Shown in pieces: positions 1 to 11,800 of a DNA stretch of 62,266 nucleotides; within the stretch, counting starts at the first letter, position 1, and every line of letters starts with the position of its first letter. The notes below the pieces were generated by a model. That model saw only the letters and a program-made list of their open reading frames with translations, ran no database searches and was not told the DNA's origin. The DNA is from Triparma columacea (lineage: Eukaryota > Sar > Bolidophyceae > Parmales > Triparmaceae): NCBI GenBank assembly GCA_030267965.1, contig BRYA01000179.1, forward strand, positions 7,067 to 69,332, given 5' to 3'. The position numbers and the translations under genes are program-made.

Positions 1-689
1 GTGCTAATGTCTAGTTTCGATTTCATCTCTGTTACCCTCTCCTCTGCCTTAAGAGTTCCCACCATGGTGACTGCAGTTTGTCCAAACTCAAAGTCAGTGA
101 AGCTGAGCTCCCCCTCAATGACACCCCGCTTGACAGTCTTGGTCTTTATTGACACTAGAATCTCGACAAGCTTTGCCGTTGCCTCATCAGAAAGATCGTT
201 CTCGTCAAGGGATGTTAATTCCACAATTTTCGTCGTTTTGTCGGGAGAGGCGACACTGACGTCGAGGAGAAATTCGACGAACTTATTCCCGCTGCCGTAG
301 TGCTGCCAGTAGACGAGTCTGTGAATGACTCCTTCCTTTTCGTCATACTCCTGGATGGTCTTCCTTCGGAAGTTGCCCTGCTCGCAATCGGTGAGGAGAA
401 AGTCAATGATCTTGTCACGCTCGCCGTGGAAGACACCAGCTAGCTCAATAACCTTCACGTCGACGCCGGTAGAGTTGTCTATGAGGCCTTCAACGGCTCC
501 TCTCTCCTCAAGAAGCTTGACAAGTTTACCTTGTTCGGGGCCAAGAGCTGTGTAATCGATATCTACGGGACCATGTACTGCGAAGGGTGTGTGATTTGGG
601 CCTGAGGGGGGCTCATAGACAAAGTTGATCTTGCCGGCGTCATTTACAACTCCCGTTTGCTCGCCCTCCTGCTTGGGGCTAAATTTCAT
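1..689 (-). CDS. Unknown protein, partial (C-terminus beyond the left edge)
   Basis: An open minus-strand frame runs from ATG at 689 to the window edge without a stop, giving about 229 residues. It starts MKFSPKQEGEQTG. The sequence is mixed and soluble-looking, with many charged residues and no signal peptide or membrane segment. A central stretch (about residues 105-145) reads FRRKTIQEYDEKEG, then HRLVYWQHYGSGNKFVEFLL, which looks like a folded beta-rich domain. I do not recognise the family. Codon use is GC-rich and ordinary for the window. The real 3' end, and possibly more exons, lie outside the window. Confidence 0.7.
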   Translation of the reverse strand, partial: MKFSPKQEGEQTGVVNDAGKINFVYEPPSGPNHTPFAVHGPVDIDYTALGPEQGKLVKLLEERGAVEGLIDNSTGVDVKVIELAGVFHGERDKIIDFLLTDCEQGNFRRKTIQEYDEKEGVIHRLVYWQHYGSGNKFVEFLLDVSVASPDKTTKIVELTSLDENDLSDEATAKLVEILVSIKTKTVKRGVIEGELSFTDFEFGQTAVTMVGTLKAEERVTEMKSKLDIS

Positions 690-1451
690 GCTGAAGAGGG
701 AAGGGAAGGTGAAAGGTGGAAGGGTAGTTTGGGGATAAGTGGGGTGTTTTTTGAAACGGTGTCAGACACTGCGTGATAATGAGGAGCAATAACAGTTGTC
801 GCTAAATAATATACGGCGATTGACTCCAGTTCAGTCAACCAACCCCACTGTCCTGGTCGAGGCACCAAGGTGGATATGAGCTGAGCTAAAACATATATAC
901 GTTGCGGTCGTTTCTTCCTCAATTTACGCCTCGTATTACCCGAGCTTGGGTCTCAATGCACATTCTTACCTTCAACGAAGCTTTTACAGGGGCTAATTCT
1001 TGGGGTTTACTTTGGCTGAGGACGGGAGGGGGAAAGGGGGGGAGGTGGTGAGGGATAAAGGGTGATAATATTCGTCAAAGAACCTCAGTAAGTCCGGACG
1101 AGGGTACTGTACGCCCGGGAGTGTAGCTAAAATCTCCGTCAGGCATCTCATGAAGCTGAATAATCCGTGGAACCTCATCTACTGGTCGGAGGTGGCGGCC
1201 CTTGTGATATTTCTATTCACCGAATATGTGTTTCTTTTGCATTAAACGCGCCAATAATAGACGGTGGTCACTCCTCGTACGTCCTCACCTCTAAGTTTTC
1301 GCTTTGCTTGGTTATTTTCCAAAGTTGAAAAATGTGGTTCCAAGAAATCGCTCAGGAGCAGAAAAATTAATCTTTATTCAGCTTCCCTTTAAAACAACAT
1401 CATCTGATTGTCTAGCCTTCTATCTCACCCTCCTCCTTCCGTTCCCCCCAT
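690..1451. other. Intergenic region between the partial gene and the transporter
   Basis: This 760-bp stretch holds the 5' flank of the partial gene and the 3' flank of the transporter. A 61-codon minus-strand frame at 993-1178 has an ATG but no recognisable domain and no splice partner, so I do not call it. I see no RNA gene or repeat. Confidence 0.5.
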
Positions 1452-3373
1452 TCACTGCACAAGTTTGATGATAGAGAACACGCTCCCCATGACAGTGATG
1501 AAGCAGCCCACACACAGCATCGTACTGATGGCTACCCCGCACTTGTTCTCCAGCTTAATGTTAACAGCCGCAGGTATGATGAACGCAATCGCGCTCCCGC
1601 TTACGCATCCCACCAGGTCCAGCACTGTCCCGAGGCTGTCAGCCGCCAGGGCTATAAATAGCGTCACCCCCCAGATCACCAGGGTCAACGCTGCGTGGTA
1701 GGGCCGCTTCAGCTGGTACGTTGATCCTAAGCCGAGGCTCGACGGTACCATGTAGGTCTCCAGCGCCGCATCCAGGGACGTTTGAGGACCCTCGTCTAAG
1801 GGCAGGAGCTTCTGCCGCACCCCGACATCCTTCCCTCCTTCCAGTTCCATTTCCCCTCCTCCCAGCTCGTCCTCGTTATCTGAACTCGTGCTCTTGGACC
1901 ACCTCATTACCAGCCACTCAACTAGTAGCTCCCTCGTAGTGAAGAAGGGCATAGGGTAAGTGAAGAGCATCGTGACGCTCAGAAGGAGCTCGGCGCTATC
2001 GACGACCTTACTGGGGGGGTAGATTGTGAAGAGGTCGCTGCTGGTTTCATCCCAGAAGGTGAAGTAGGAGAAGGAACCAACGAGGCATGTCATGGCACCC
2101 GCGACTGAAATGCTGACTGAGCTAACTATTTTCCAACGACCGACGGTCCTCTCGGCCATTGAATTGTAGACTCCGTGGGACGTGTGTTGGGATACAAAAG
2201 CGAAGACGAAGGTTCCCATCGAGCTGATGAAACCTGGACGGACCTCCAAAAAGTCCTGGGGTGGGAGTTGGTGGGGTGGGAGTAGGTGGGGTGGGAGAGG
2301 GGAGTGGGGGGGTTGGTAGGGTGTCAGAATAAAATGATAAATGTCCTTCCCCTTTCGTTCTCAACCATTCCGCAGCCTTTCCTCCTTCCTAACCTAAAAT
2401 TTCCTTCTCACCTTGTCGAATCCTCCCCCTTTCTCCCCCACGTCCTTGTACTCGTATACGACGATGCAGACGATGGCCAGCACGCTTAGGATGGATATGA
2501 AGGAGAACTTAGCGAGGGTGTCTAGCTTGCGGTGGAGGCAGAGGGGGAGGATTATCGAGGTGGAGAGGAGGAGGGTGAAGAACGTCTCGTCGAGGAGGAA
2601 GGGGGAGCAGAAGATTGAGGTGCCGGAGCAGTCTATCGTGATACCAGAGAGGTCAGCTATGGCAATGTTCATGTTCTAAGAGGGGCGGGAGGGGGAGGGG
2701 GGCACGATGGGTGAGTTGGTTGTCCGTTTCGTTGCTTTCAAAAATACAGTCCTGCCTTTTGTCTCCCCTCCCTTGCCGGGGCCGCATATTATGGCAGTTT
2801 CCTCACCTTCTTCAATACGACCAGGTAAGCGACGCAGCAGCCGAAGGAGTAAAGCCACTTGAACACTATGACGGCCTTTTTACCGGCATTGCCGTAGGCG
2901 AGGTTACCCAACTCCTCGTAATTTGAGGCGCCGTGTTTCTCACCCAGCTGGGGAAGGGGGAGGGGGGGGGGAGGGGGGGAGAATGATGAGCGGATGGTAA
3001 CTGCGCTCGACCCTTTGCGCCTTTTTTCTCACCTCTATGAGAAGATCTAGCGAGTACTTGGTGAGTAGCGCACATAGCAGCAGCATCACCATGGATATTG
3101 TGTACCCGCTCTCTGCGACAGCTGGATGGGGAGGAGGGGCGGGGGGGAGGGCGACGGTGAGAATCTTGTCAAAGTCTCCTCTTGGCTCCTCCCTCCTCAT
3201 GGCACCTCACCTCCTCCTGTCCCGATTATTCCAGCACCGATAACACAGTTTATAAAGTTACAACATGCCCCGAATATACCACTACCACTATTATTCCTAT
3301 CACTAACGCTGCTTTGTACGCTATGGTTGTCTTTAAGCAGCCTGCTTGTGGAGATTTCAGTAGTGTCCAGCAT
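1452..3373 (-). CDS. Amino-acid transporter, AAAP (SLC38/AVT-like) family
   Basis: Five exons join in phase: 3373-3211, about 3121-3033, 2947-2807, 2675-2412 and 2255-1452, giving about 486 residues. Exon 1 ends with the family hallmark CVIGAGIIGTG at the first membrane helix. Later exons add hydrophobic helices (ISMVMLLLCALL, VIVFKWLYSFGCCVAYLVVL, FSFISILSVLAIVCIVVYEY) and the conserved FVFAFVSQHTSHGVYNSM segment. The length and about 10-11 helices fit a secondary amino-acid/proton or sodium symporter of vacuole or plasma membrane; the substrate cannot be read. The second exon has two in-frame acceptors (start 3121 or 3112), so three residues are uncertain. A charged loop near residue 370 is probably cytosolic. 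Introns contain long G/C homopolymers. Confidence 0.88.
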
Positions 3374-3562
3374 TTTTGAGCACTCAGAACGTTTTTGGGG
3401 GGATGCTATGTGTGTTAACGGTGTATTGTGAGCACTTGATGTTTGAAATATGTGTGTATGTATTTTTAGACGTTAAAGAAAGTCTGAATTATTTATCCAA
3501 TTAAAATTGGGCAAAAAAATCCGAGATTTTCCGGTTCTCCCCCAAGTCAAGCCAAAAAGGAA

Positions 3563-4681
3563 ATGACTTCACGGTTTCGCCAGGGTCTCTCTCCCCCACG
3601 CAGTAAGTTGTTATGTAGTTGAATGTGATCACGTTGTGTGTGTATGTACAATAGTATGAGCGTAATATACAGAAATGGCCAAAATAATGAGGATTAGAAG
3701 TTCCTAGCTTCGAAAAGCGGGGGGCCCACTTGACAGTTATTTGCCAATCATACCTTATAAACACACGCACACACTGTATATACACAAACACACTGTATAC
3801 ACGCACACACAAAACACGCACAACACCCTTACTAACACATACACACCTACAACACAATACAGGGGGAGGAAGGAAAGCTGCTAAGCCACAACTTGATGAG
3901 GAGAGTCGTGAGGAGATCACTGAGGTTAGTGTCGTTAGAGCCTTCGGAGCCTGTGATGAGCTTGCTGAGTACTGCGTCACCCCAAGTCACCCCCTCAACC
4001 CCCTCAAGAGGGCTTGTCTCTTGTATTACCCCTCTTCTCCCCCCCTTCCCACTCCTCACTCACCCAAACCTTCCGCCTCTCTTTACCCTCCCCCCTCCCG
4101 CCAACTACCTATAGGCCTTCCAGCTTTTCGATACTGAGGGCAAGGGCAGCATTGACATCAAGGAGCTCAAGGCAGCCTTCCGTGCCCTAGGTTTCCAGGT
4201 GAAGAAGGCTGAGATCAAGACCCTCATGGCCGACGTTGACAAGGCCGACGCCGACCACGTAACCCTCGACGAGTTCACCGAGATGTGCGGACCGAAGATG
4301 CAGACGAGGGACACGAGGGAGGAGATAATGAAGGTCTTTGGACTCTTTGACGACGACGGGACCGGGGCCATCAGCTTTAGAAATTTGAAAAGGGTCGCAG
4401 CGGAACTCGGGGAGGTGAGGAAAGAGACCCCGTACCCCCTCCCCCTCGTTCCCCGTTTGTTTTCGAAGCCTACCTAAATAATAACCCTTTCCCTTTTTTT
4501 TCCCACCCTCCTCTCCCCTCCCTTTTCCTCTCAGAACCTGACGGACGAGGAGCTCCAGGAGATGATCGACGAGGCTGACCGCGACGGTGACGGTCTCATT
4601 AACGAGGACGAGTTCTTCCGCGTAATGAAGAAGAGGGGCGACAACCCACTCGACGACCTCGACAGTGATGACGATGAGTAA
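3563..4681 (+). CDS. Centrin (caltractin), EF-hand protein
   Basis: Four exons (3563-3602, 3863-3924, 4115-4414, 4535-4681) join in phase to a 182-residue protein, the normal centrin size. The first exon is only 40 bp; I chose it because ATG, a GTAAGT donor and phase 1 all match the acceptor at 3863. The result is a basic N-terminus of the kind centrins have. EF-hands follow: [42 protein letters not shown] and [14 protein letters not shown]. Loops 1, 3 and 4 keep the acidic Ca2+ ligands; loop 2 is weaker, as is common. Centrins act at basal bodies and centrosomes, and in mRNA-export and DNA-repair complexes. The first intron is rich in CA dinucleotides. Confidence 0.92.
3762..3862. repeat. 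CA/ACAC-rich simple repeat in the centrin first intron
   Basis: Irregular runs of ACACAC with interspersed T and G fill about 100 bp just before the acceptor of centrin exon 2. They create a misleading open frame in front of the exon. The tract supplies a pyrimidine-poor but C-rich lead-in to the splice site. Confidence 0.7.
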
Positions 4682-4814
4682 ATTAAGGGGGAGTGGGGGG
4701 ACAAGGAGGAAGGAGGAGAAGGAACACGCGGGCCCCTTATGGGGGGGGGGCTATATAAATACAAATAAATTCATTGAACACAAAATATTATACACTTTCC
4801 ATTCCCTCGCCCGC

Positions 4815-6591
4815 TTACTGTTCCACCTCCTCCTCCCCCTCATCATCATCCCTTCCATCAAGCCACTTGCTCATGTAAACCCCGTCCAGCCAGTACCCCA
4901 TCTTCCTATAATAGTGTCTCGTCCCCACCCCGCTAATAACAAGAATTTTCTCGCTCCCATGTTCCTCCCTCGCGATCCTTTCCGCCTCCTCCATAAGCAG
5001 CATCCCGTAGCCCTGGTGTTGGAACTTGCTCGGGTCCCTGCTGCTGACCCCGACCGCGTCCCCGTAAACGTGAAGCTCCCTAACGAGCGAGCACCTCTTC
5101 CCCACGATCTCTTCCCTGAAGCAGCTTGCGCTTGCCTTCCTCAGCCTCAAAAGCCCTATTAGTATGTCCTGCTGAGGGTCCTCGTAGGCAAGGAAGGTCT
5201 CCCAACCGCCGTTGGCGGTGTAGTCGCGACGGACCAACTCGACGTTGTCGGGGTTCACCTTATCGTGGATCTGCTTCATGCCGACCTCGCGGGTTCGGAT
5301 ATCCTTATGTGGGGAGGGGGGGGAGTTAGGAATTTAGGTAACCATTTCCAAGGGGAACACGTGGACCCCCTCCCCCCGCCCCTCCCCCCACCCCTTCCCC
5401 CACCCCATAACGCACCTTGCACCTTATCCTCAAGTCCCTCATCCTGGCTAGTGCCAGCTCCCTCAGGTTCCCCTGTTCCACCCCCGAGCTGACTAGAGGC
5501 ATCGGTATGTCCCTCTGGATCCTGTACACCCTCGTCCAGGGTGGGACGATCGCCATCACCTGGGCGACGAGCTCGACGAGCTGCTCGGGGGAGTAGTTGG
5601 AGTAGTTCCCCGTCTTCCAGAGCTCGTACAGGCCCGTGCCCCTTATGACTAGGGTCGGGTAAATCTTCAGCCCGTCGCTCCTGAAAGCAGGGTTCTCAAA
5701 GTACTCCTTGAAGCCCTCCAGGTCCCTCTCGTAGCCGACGTTGGGGAGGTCGGGCATCATGTGGGACACGACCTTGAACCCGCAGTCCTTGGCCAGCTGG
5801 AAGGAGTTGGAGACTGCGACTACAGTGTGGCCTCGGTTCGTGTCCCGGGCGACGTCCTCGTAAACCGACTGGACGCCGATCTCTATGCGCGTGCAGCCGT
5901 AGGTGAGCATCTCCGACAGGTGGGGCTTGAGGCAGTAGTCCGGCCTGGTCTCTATGGTTATCCCCACGCACTTGGTGGTGCCGTTCTCGCCGTACCGGAC
6001 GGCCTCCTTGAGGGTGCGGCTTACGTGGCCGGAGAGGGCGTCGTGGAGGTTCTTTATGAAGTACTCCTTGTACTTCGTGTCCAGGCTAAGGAACGTCCCC
6101 CCCATAACTATGAACTCCACCTTGTCGGCCGTGTGCCCCAGGCTCCTCAGCTGCTGGACCCTCCCCTTGGTCTGAGCGTACGGGTCGTACCTAGCCCGGA
6201 TAGCCCTCATGCTCGTAGGCTCGTACCCCGTGTAGGCCTGCGTGCTGTACTCGAAGTCGCTGTCCGGCCCCCCCGGGCAGTACACGCAGACGTCCCCGGT
6301 GTACTGGAGGTGGGGACAACGGTGGGGCTTGGACATTACGGCGACGACCGCCACACCTGAGGCACCGCGGACGGGCTTCGTCTTTAGATAGGGCGTCAAC
6401 TCCTTCCTGTACTTCTCGGGGAGAGCGCCGAGCACGTCAACAACCTTGGGGATGCCCTTGAGCTTCCTCTTCTTGGCAACCTTGTTCTTCAGTTCTGTGA
6501 AGTTCAAGGTTGTCCCAGACTCGTATGCCTTTATGAGAGCAGAAACAATCTCCGCGATAGCTAATGAGTGTTTATTGGCGTTGTTGGACAT
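4815..6591 (-). CDS. ELP3: Elongator complex catalytic subunit ELP3
   Basis: Two exons (6591-5416 and 5303-4815) join in phase 0 to 554 residues, matching the 550-557 of known ELP3. The N-terminal half is the radical-SAM domain, with the cluster motif in [15 protein letters not shown] and the conserved MSKPHRCPH segment before it. The C-terminal half is the GNAT acetyltransferase domain, with [20 protein letters not shown] and acetyl-CoA loop [17 protein letters not shown]. It makes the cm5U-type wobble modification of tRNA in the Elongator complex. An upstream in-frame GTG extends the frame to 6636, but the ATG at 6591 gives the usual start. The intron interrupts the conserved stretch between RDLRIRCK and DIRTREVG, which closes perfectly on splicing. 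The C-terminus ends in an acidic tail. Confidence 0.97.
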
Positions 6592-6810
6592 GTTGATAGA
6601 GGAAATGAACAATTGGAGTGGTCGACTCTCCTCCACCCTTTTGCTGCCTTGAGCTGATTAGAGTGAACAGGGCAGTACTCAGAGAGAAAGTGTTATATTT
6701 GCTGTCCTCGTAAAGAGTCCCTACAAGGAGGGTTGAAAACGCGCTGAAATGCCCTTCTGCCAACCTCCTCAAAAATTTGTTTCTTCTATTCCTTCTATTT
6801 CTTCCCCACT

Positions 6811-8755
6811 ATGAGTGCAGCCGCGACTCAGCAGATTGTGGAGACGTTAGGGATCGAAACCGACCCAAATGTGTGGTCTGAAGCGTTCAGGACGATGGGA
6901 TCTGACTTTTTGACCTTTTCTGCCTCCGCCTACAATTGTTTCATCCTCATTGCTGGCCCCATCGGAAGGTTGACGGTTCTAGGGTAAGCTCAAGTTGAAT
7001 GTGTTTACTTCATCTTGCCTTAACTTTAAACTCACCCCCACCACCTGAAGCGCAAAGGCAATCTCCCCTCACCTCCAAGCCAAGGCTCAGTCAGCCTGGG
7101 AATGGCAGAAGCGTCAGCCCAACGAGGTGCTCGCCATGGAGCTAGGCTTCGCCCTGCTCATGCTTCTCCTCTACGCGCTCAAACGCTTCATCACCCGTCG
7201 GAAATACGTGTCCCGTCTCGCTTCTTGGTTCCACCTTCAGGAGTACAAGATTCGTTCCAAGTACGACCAGGCGATCAGGCGGGTGCGAACAGTCAACGCC
7301 ACGCTCGCGGCCGTCCTCCCCCACCTGGTCTTCTTCCTCCTGTCTTCGTCCCTCCTCTACCTCTTCCCCTCCTTCGTGAGCTGGCTTGCGGAGGACCTGC
7401 ACGGGATCACACTCTTATCGGTTGTGTACCCCACGCTGGGGAGCGTTCAAGTGCTGCAGGCGGCGTTCGTGCTAGATGCAGCGGAAGTGGATCTGGGAGG
7501 GGGGGAACCTAAGAAGGCGGTGAAGGGGGAGGGGGAGAAGCAGGAGGAGGCGGTGGTGGAGGCGGAGGCGGTGGTGGAGGCGGAGGCGGAGGCAGAAGGG
7601 AAAACAAGCGGAAAGAAGAAGAAGAGGAAGAAGTCGCCGAAGAAGAGCTCTACACCTAGGCAGAGGGTGGATTCGATCCTCAACTCTCCTCTAACATCCC
7701 CCGTGCTCCGCGTCGGTGGTGGCAAGCGAACAAAGTCCAACGCCACCGCCTTGGAGTCCGAGATCCTAGAGGACGAGGTTGGAGACGACATGAGCGCCGC
7801 GCTGAGGTACTGGGTGGTCTTCGGGGTGGTGAGCGCAGTTTACGGTTTCCTCTCCTTCCTCCCCTTGGTGACGAGGCTGTGCCCGTCCGTAGATCACAAG
7901 ACCATAAGCAGCCTCAAGATGCTATTCTTCCTGTACCTCCACTGCCCTTTGGACGGCACGGCCCTGATCTACAAGCACGTGTGCCCACTCGCTCTTCGGC
8001 TTGCCGACAAGACCGCCGGCGACTCTGGCGCCAAGTCCGGCGGGGACACCCTTGACTCTTTCATATCCAAGCTCACCTCCCTCCTCGCCCTCGCCCGCAT
8101 GGTGGGCCTCTGCAACGAGGGAACGCGGTCCAAGGCCGACGCGGTCCTCCGGGAGTCCCTCTCAGTGCTCCCGGCCCTTTTGTGCCTGGGGATGCCGTCA
8201 TACTTCGTTCAGTTCGGCATCCTCTGGTCCTCGCTGCTAGTCCCGGCCGCCAACTCGGCGAGGGCGAACGCAAATGTGGAGTTAGAGTTAGTTAGGGTTT
8301 TCCAGTCTAGGTGGATCAAGGTGAGAACGTAGAGCCCGCACATAGATCTTCTGGCCTCATTGCATTAACGCAAGCGCCCTCCCCATCCCCCGCAGTACTG
8401 GGTCGTCTTCTCGGTGTCCTCCTCCCTCCTCGGGCTCACGGCGCCCTGGTGGTCCTGGGTGCCTTTCTCGACGCACGTCACCCTCCTCTTCTACGTCGCG
8501 CTCTCCATCCCAGGCCTGGGGCTGGTGGATAGGGTCTTCGGGGTCATCCTGAATGAGCTCGTCGGGTGGGGCATTTATAGCGTGGATGGGCTGCGGGAGA
8601 TATACGGCGACGAGGTTGGGAAAGACACTGTCGTCGTCAGAGGGCTCAGAGCCATCTCCACGCACAGCAAAAAGAGGCCGGCGGCCATCAAGACGGAAGA
8701 TGACGAAGAGAAAAAGGAGGATGTTTTGACCCATGCGAAGCCCAAGTCCGAATAA
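6811..8755 (+). CDS. Membrane protein with two TB2/DP1/HVA22-like (REEP) segments
   Basis: Exons 6811-6983, 7051-8320 and 8396-8755 join in phase to about 600 residues. Residues 79-93 are helical (FALLMLLLYALKRF). A hydrophobic hairpin pair follows near 125-170. A low-complexity Ala/Glu/Lys linker (about 200-245) leads to a first segment reading ALRYWVVFGVVSAVYGF then YLHCPLDGTALIYKHVC. A second reads KYWVVFSVSSSLLGLTAPWW. Both resemble the YWVVYG...P..GA..LY core of REEP/Yop1 proteins, which bend endoplasmic-reticulum membrane. Ordinary REEPs are about 200 residues with one such segment. A role in ER shaping is inferred. The tail is lysine-rich. A polyadenylation-like AATAAA overlaps the stop codon. 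Confidence 0.72.
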
Positions 8756-8835
8756 AAACCCTTGAAAAATGTATTTTGTTTGTATTCATTCTAAATAAGC
8801 ATCTCTATTTTACCCGTTGTACATTTTGGAATGAT

Positions 8836-11800
8836 TCAAAGCAGGTCTTCCCTGCGCTGGGGCTTCAGCTGTTGGCTCTCCTTCTTCTTGAACTCCTCCT
8901 TCTTTCCCTTCTCCCCAACGTTGACGTCAATGGACAGAAGAATCTCCAGGATGTCGTCCTCCTTCCCCCCCCCCGCCGCCCTACCCCACCTCGCTATCCT
9001 CTCCTTGGTGAGTCCGATCATCCCCCCCAGGACGTCCTTGACCATGTTGACCCTCCAGCAGTTCCTGCCCACGTTGTTGGTGGCGTTGAGGGGGTCCTCG
9101 ATTATCAGGGGGTCGTTGCAGAGGGGGTGGGGGGGCTCCTGGTGGAGGGGGAACGTGAAGCCCCCGCCTCGGACGGAGAAGCCGGTGCTCTTCACGTCAA
9201 ATTCCTCGCCGAAGAGCTGGAAGAAGTCGAGGAGGAGCTGGCCGAGGAGGAGCCGGCTGGATTCCGCTGGGGGGTCCTCCTCGGCCTCCTCGTCGGTCCC
9301 TCCCGCAGAATCCCCCTCCCCGTCGTCCTCGGAATCCTCTTCTCCGTCGCTCTCAAACTCCTCGTTCTGGATGTAGAAAGTGAACCCGAAGAGCGGGTCG
9401 TCCTCGTCCTCCTCCTCCCATTTGGACCCCATGCTTGCGCCCTCGCCCTCGCCGCCCAGCCCCGCCTGCCTCAGGATCGTCTTCCCCGCGCTGATTCCGA
9501 AAGTGCTCTGGTACTGAGGCTTGGCCATGGCCTTCTTGTCCCCCTGTCCCCCCGGGATGTGGTGGTTGTGGTGGTGGTGGTGGTGGTGCCCGCTGGGGGA
9601 GGCGTGGTCCCCGCTGGAGGTTCTCGTCTTGTCCTCCTCCTGCCTGTTGAGGAGCCTCCTCTGCTTGAGCAGCAGGAACGTGACCATGAGCACAAGTCCG
9701 TAGCTGCCCATGCCGCCCTCGAAGGGATCGTTGAGCCCCTTCCTCCTCAGAACCTCCTTCAAAACCAAGACCATGGGTCTCAGCGACGGCAGCTTACGGT
9801 TGAGGATCCTAGTGAAGGAGGTGCTCGATATCCCCGAGTGTCCCGGCCCGTCAATCGATATATCCAGCGGTATCTCCACCTCTACATCATCACCTTTCCG
9901 CTTCCCGTAGTCCCCTACCCCCTCCCCGTCCCTCATAACGAGAGCCGTAGCCTTGACGACGGGGACCCTACCGTTCTCCACCGCCACCCTAACCCTACAC
10001 CAAGGCAACTCCCTCATGACAGCAGCGAGCATCTTAACCTGAGACGACGACGACGAGTTGGGGGGAGTATTTGGTTAGTCGCCGGACATGATTTTCGCTT
10101 AGCGGGTTCGGTTAACCTCCTAGTGTGTGTTTTCTGGGTTCCTCTCCCCCATTCCCCCCCCTTCCTCTCTCTCTCTCCTCACCTTTCCCCCCGCCCCTCC
10201 CTTATTCCCCCCCTTCTCAAAGCACACAACAACGTCAACGTCGCTATACTCGCTGTCAAGCCCCGTCGCGCAGCTCCCGTAAAGCATAGCCTGTGCTTTG
10301 TCCCCCCAAATTCCCTCCACCAGCGAGCAGACCATCCGAAGGGCCTGCTGCCTGGCCGGGAGGAGGCCCAGGGACCTCCGTCTCTTGACGTCAGCGAATC
10401 CGACGACCTGCGAGCTCAGGGCCTTGAGGCACATTTTAACCTGCCCCTGTAGTAGTAGGTGTATTTTCTTTCCCCCCCCCCCGCTCCCCTTGTCCTCCCT
10501 CCTCCTCTCCCTCTCCACCTCCATCTCTTCCACCACAACCCTCCTCCAGTGATTCCTCTCACCCTCCTCCTTCTCCCTCCCCCCCCCCCCGTACTTGCAC
10601 TTCTGTAAATGTTCCATCATAACCTCCCTCCCCGCGCAGAACGTGCACCCCAGAACGCTGTACGAGCAAATGAGGTCCCCCTCAAACTCCTGGCTCCCCC
10701 CCTCCTCAACGACGTCCTTAGCCCTCCACTTGCATACCTCCATGTGTGATGATATGTCCTCCCTCATGAATACTTCATCGCACCCCATCTTCGTGTAGGG
10801 GCATACGACTAGGTACTTCTCGGTGTAGGGGTTTGTTAGACTCTGGAACCAGGTGCTCTCGGTAAGACTACCCCACATGCTCTCCTCGACCCTCCTCTTG
10901 CGCTCCTTCTCTATCTCCATCCTAGCCCACTCCCTCCTCCTCTCCCTCTCGGTTCGTTCCTAAGGGGGGGGGAGGGTGGGGGGGGGGTGGTGAGTGAATT
11001 GCGAATGTAAATTTTCTCTCTCTATCTCGCCGCCCTATCTTACCTCCTCTTCAATCTCCCTCATAACACCGATCCTCCTTTCTCTTTCCCTATCGCTCGC
11101 CCACCTCGCCCACCTCGCCCACTGCGCCCTAGTCTCCACATCATACGGTCCCTGAAGTTCTTGCTCCCCCGACATACCGCCAAAGGCTTCACGAGACGTT
11201 GTTGTTGTAGTAGTAGAGGGTGGACGGTTGGATGTGGGTGATGTTGGGGGTGTGGAGTTGTGGAGTTTCTGAAGGTCGTGACCACCGATACGTTCGGGTG
11301 GGGTAGGTGGGGGGGGTGGGGGGGGAGGGACGAAACCAGAAGCGACTACTGGGGAAGGGGGGACGGATGTACCTATGCCAACGACGACGGGAACGGGAAG
11401 GGGAGTTATGCGACCTGATACGCGATGGTCGGGGAGACCGGTAGTTACAGAGAGGCCTGAAACCTGAGAAAGGTGAGAGCGCGGGAGAGGGGGGGGGGGG
11501 TTGGGGGGGCGAGGAGCGCCGTAGGTGTTTAAGTTTTTTGTTAGGATATTCTTAGTATACCCCTTCCCCCTTACCTCGTTGTTCCCCCATCCCCCCCCTC
11601 CAATTTTCCTTTGAATATACGGTGGTTCCTCCAACCCTTTCCCCTCCCCCCCATCCTCCCTCCCATAATTCCCCCCCCCCCCAATAAAGCTTAGCATAAG
11701 GTAGTCGCTCCAGCTACCTTCACTACCAACCGCATCCTCCCAGGCTTGTTTCCTACCACGACCGCTACCAGGTGTACGACCGCTAGGTTTATCACCGTCT

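Noticed and set aside
993..1178. Minus-strand 61-codon frame
   Set aside because: It has an ATG but no domain, no splice partner and a low-complexity end.
8776..10452. Plus-strand frame of 558 codons
   Set aside because: It is antisense to the poly(A) polymerase exons and crosses an intron; it is Leu/Pro/Val-rich with no domain.
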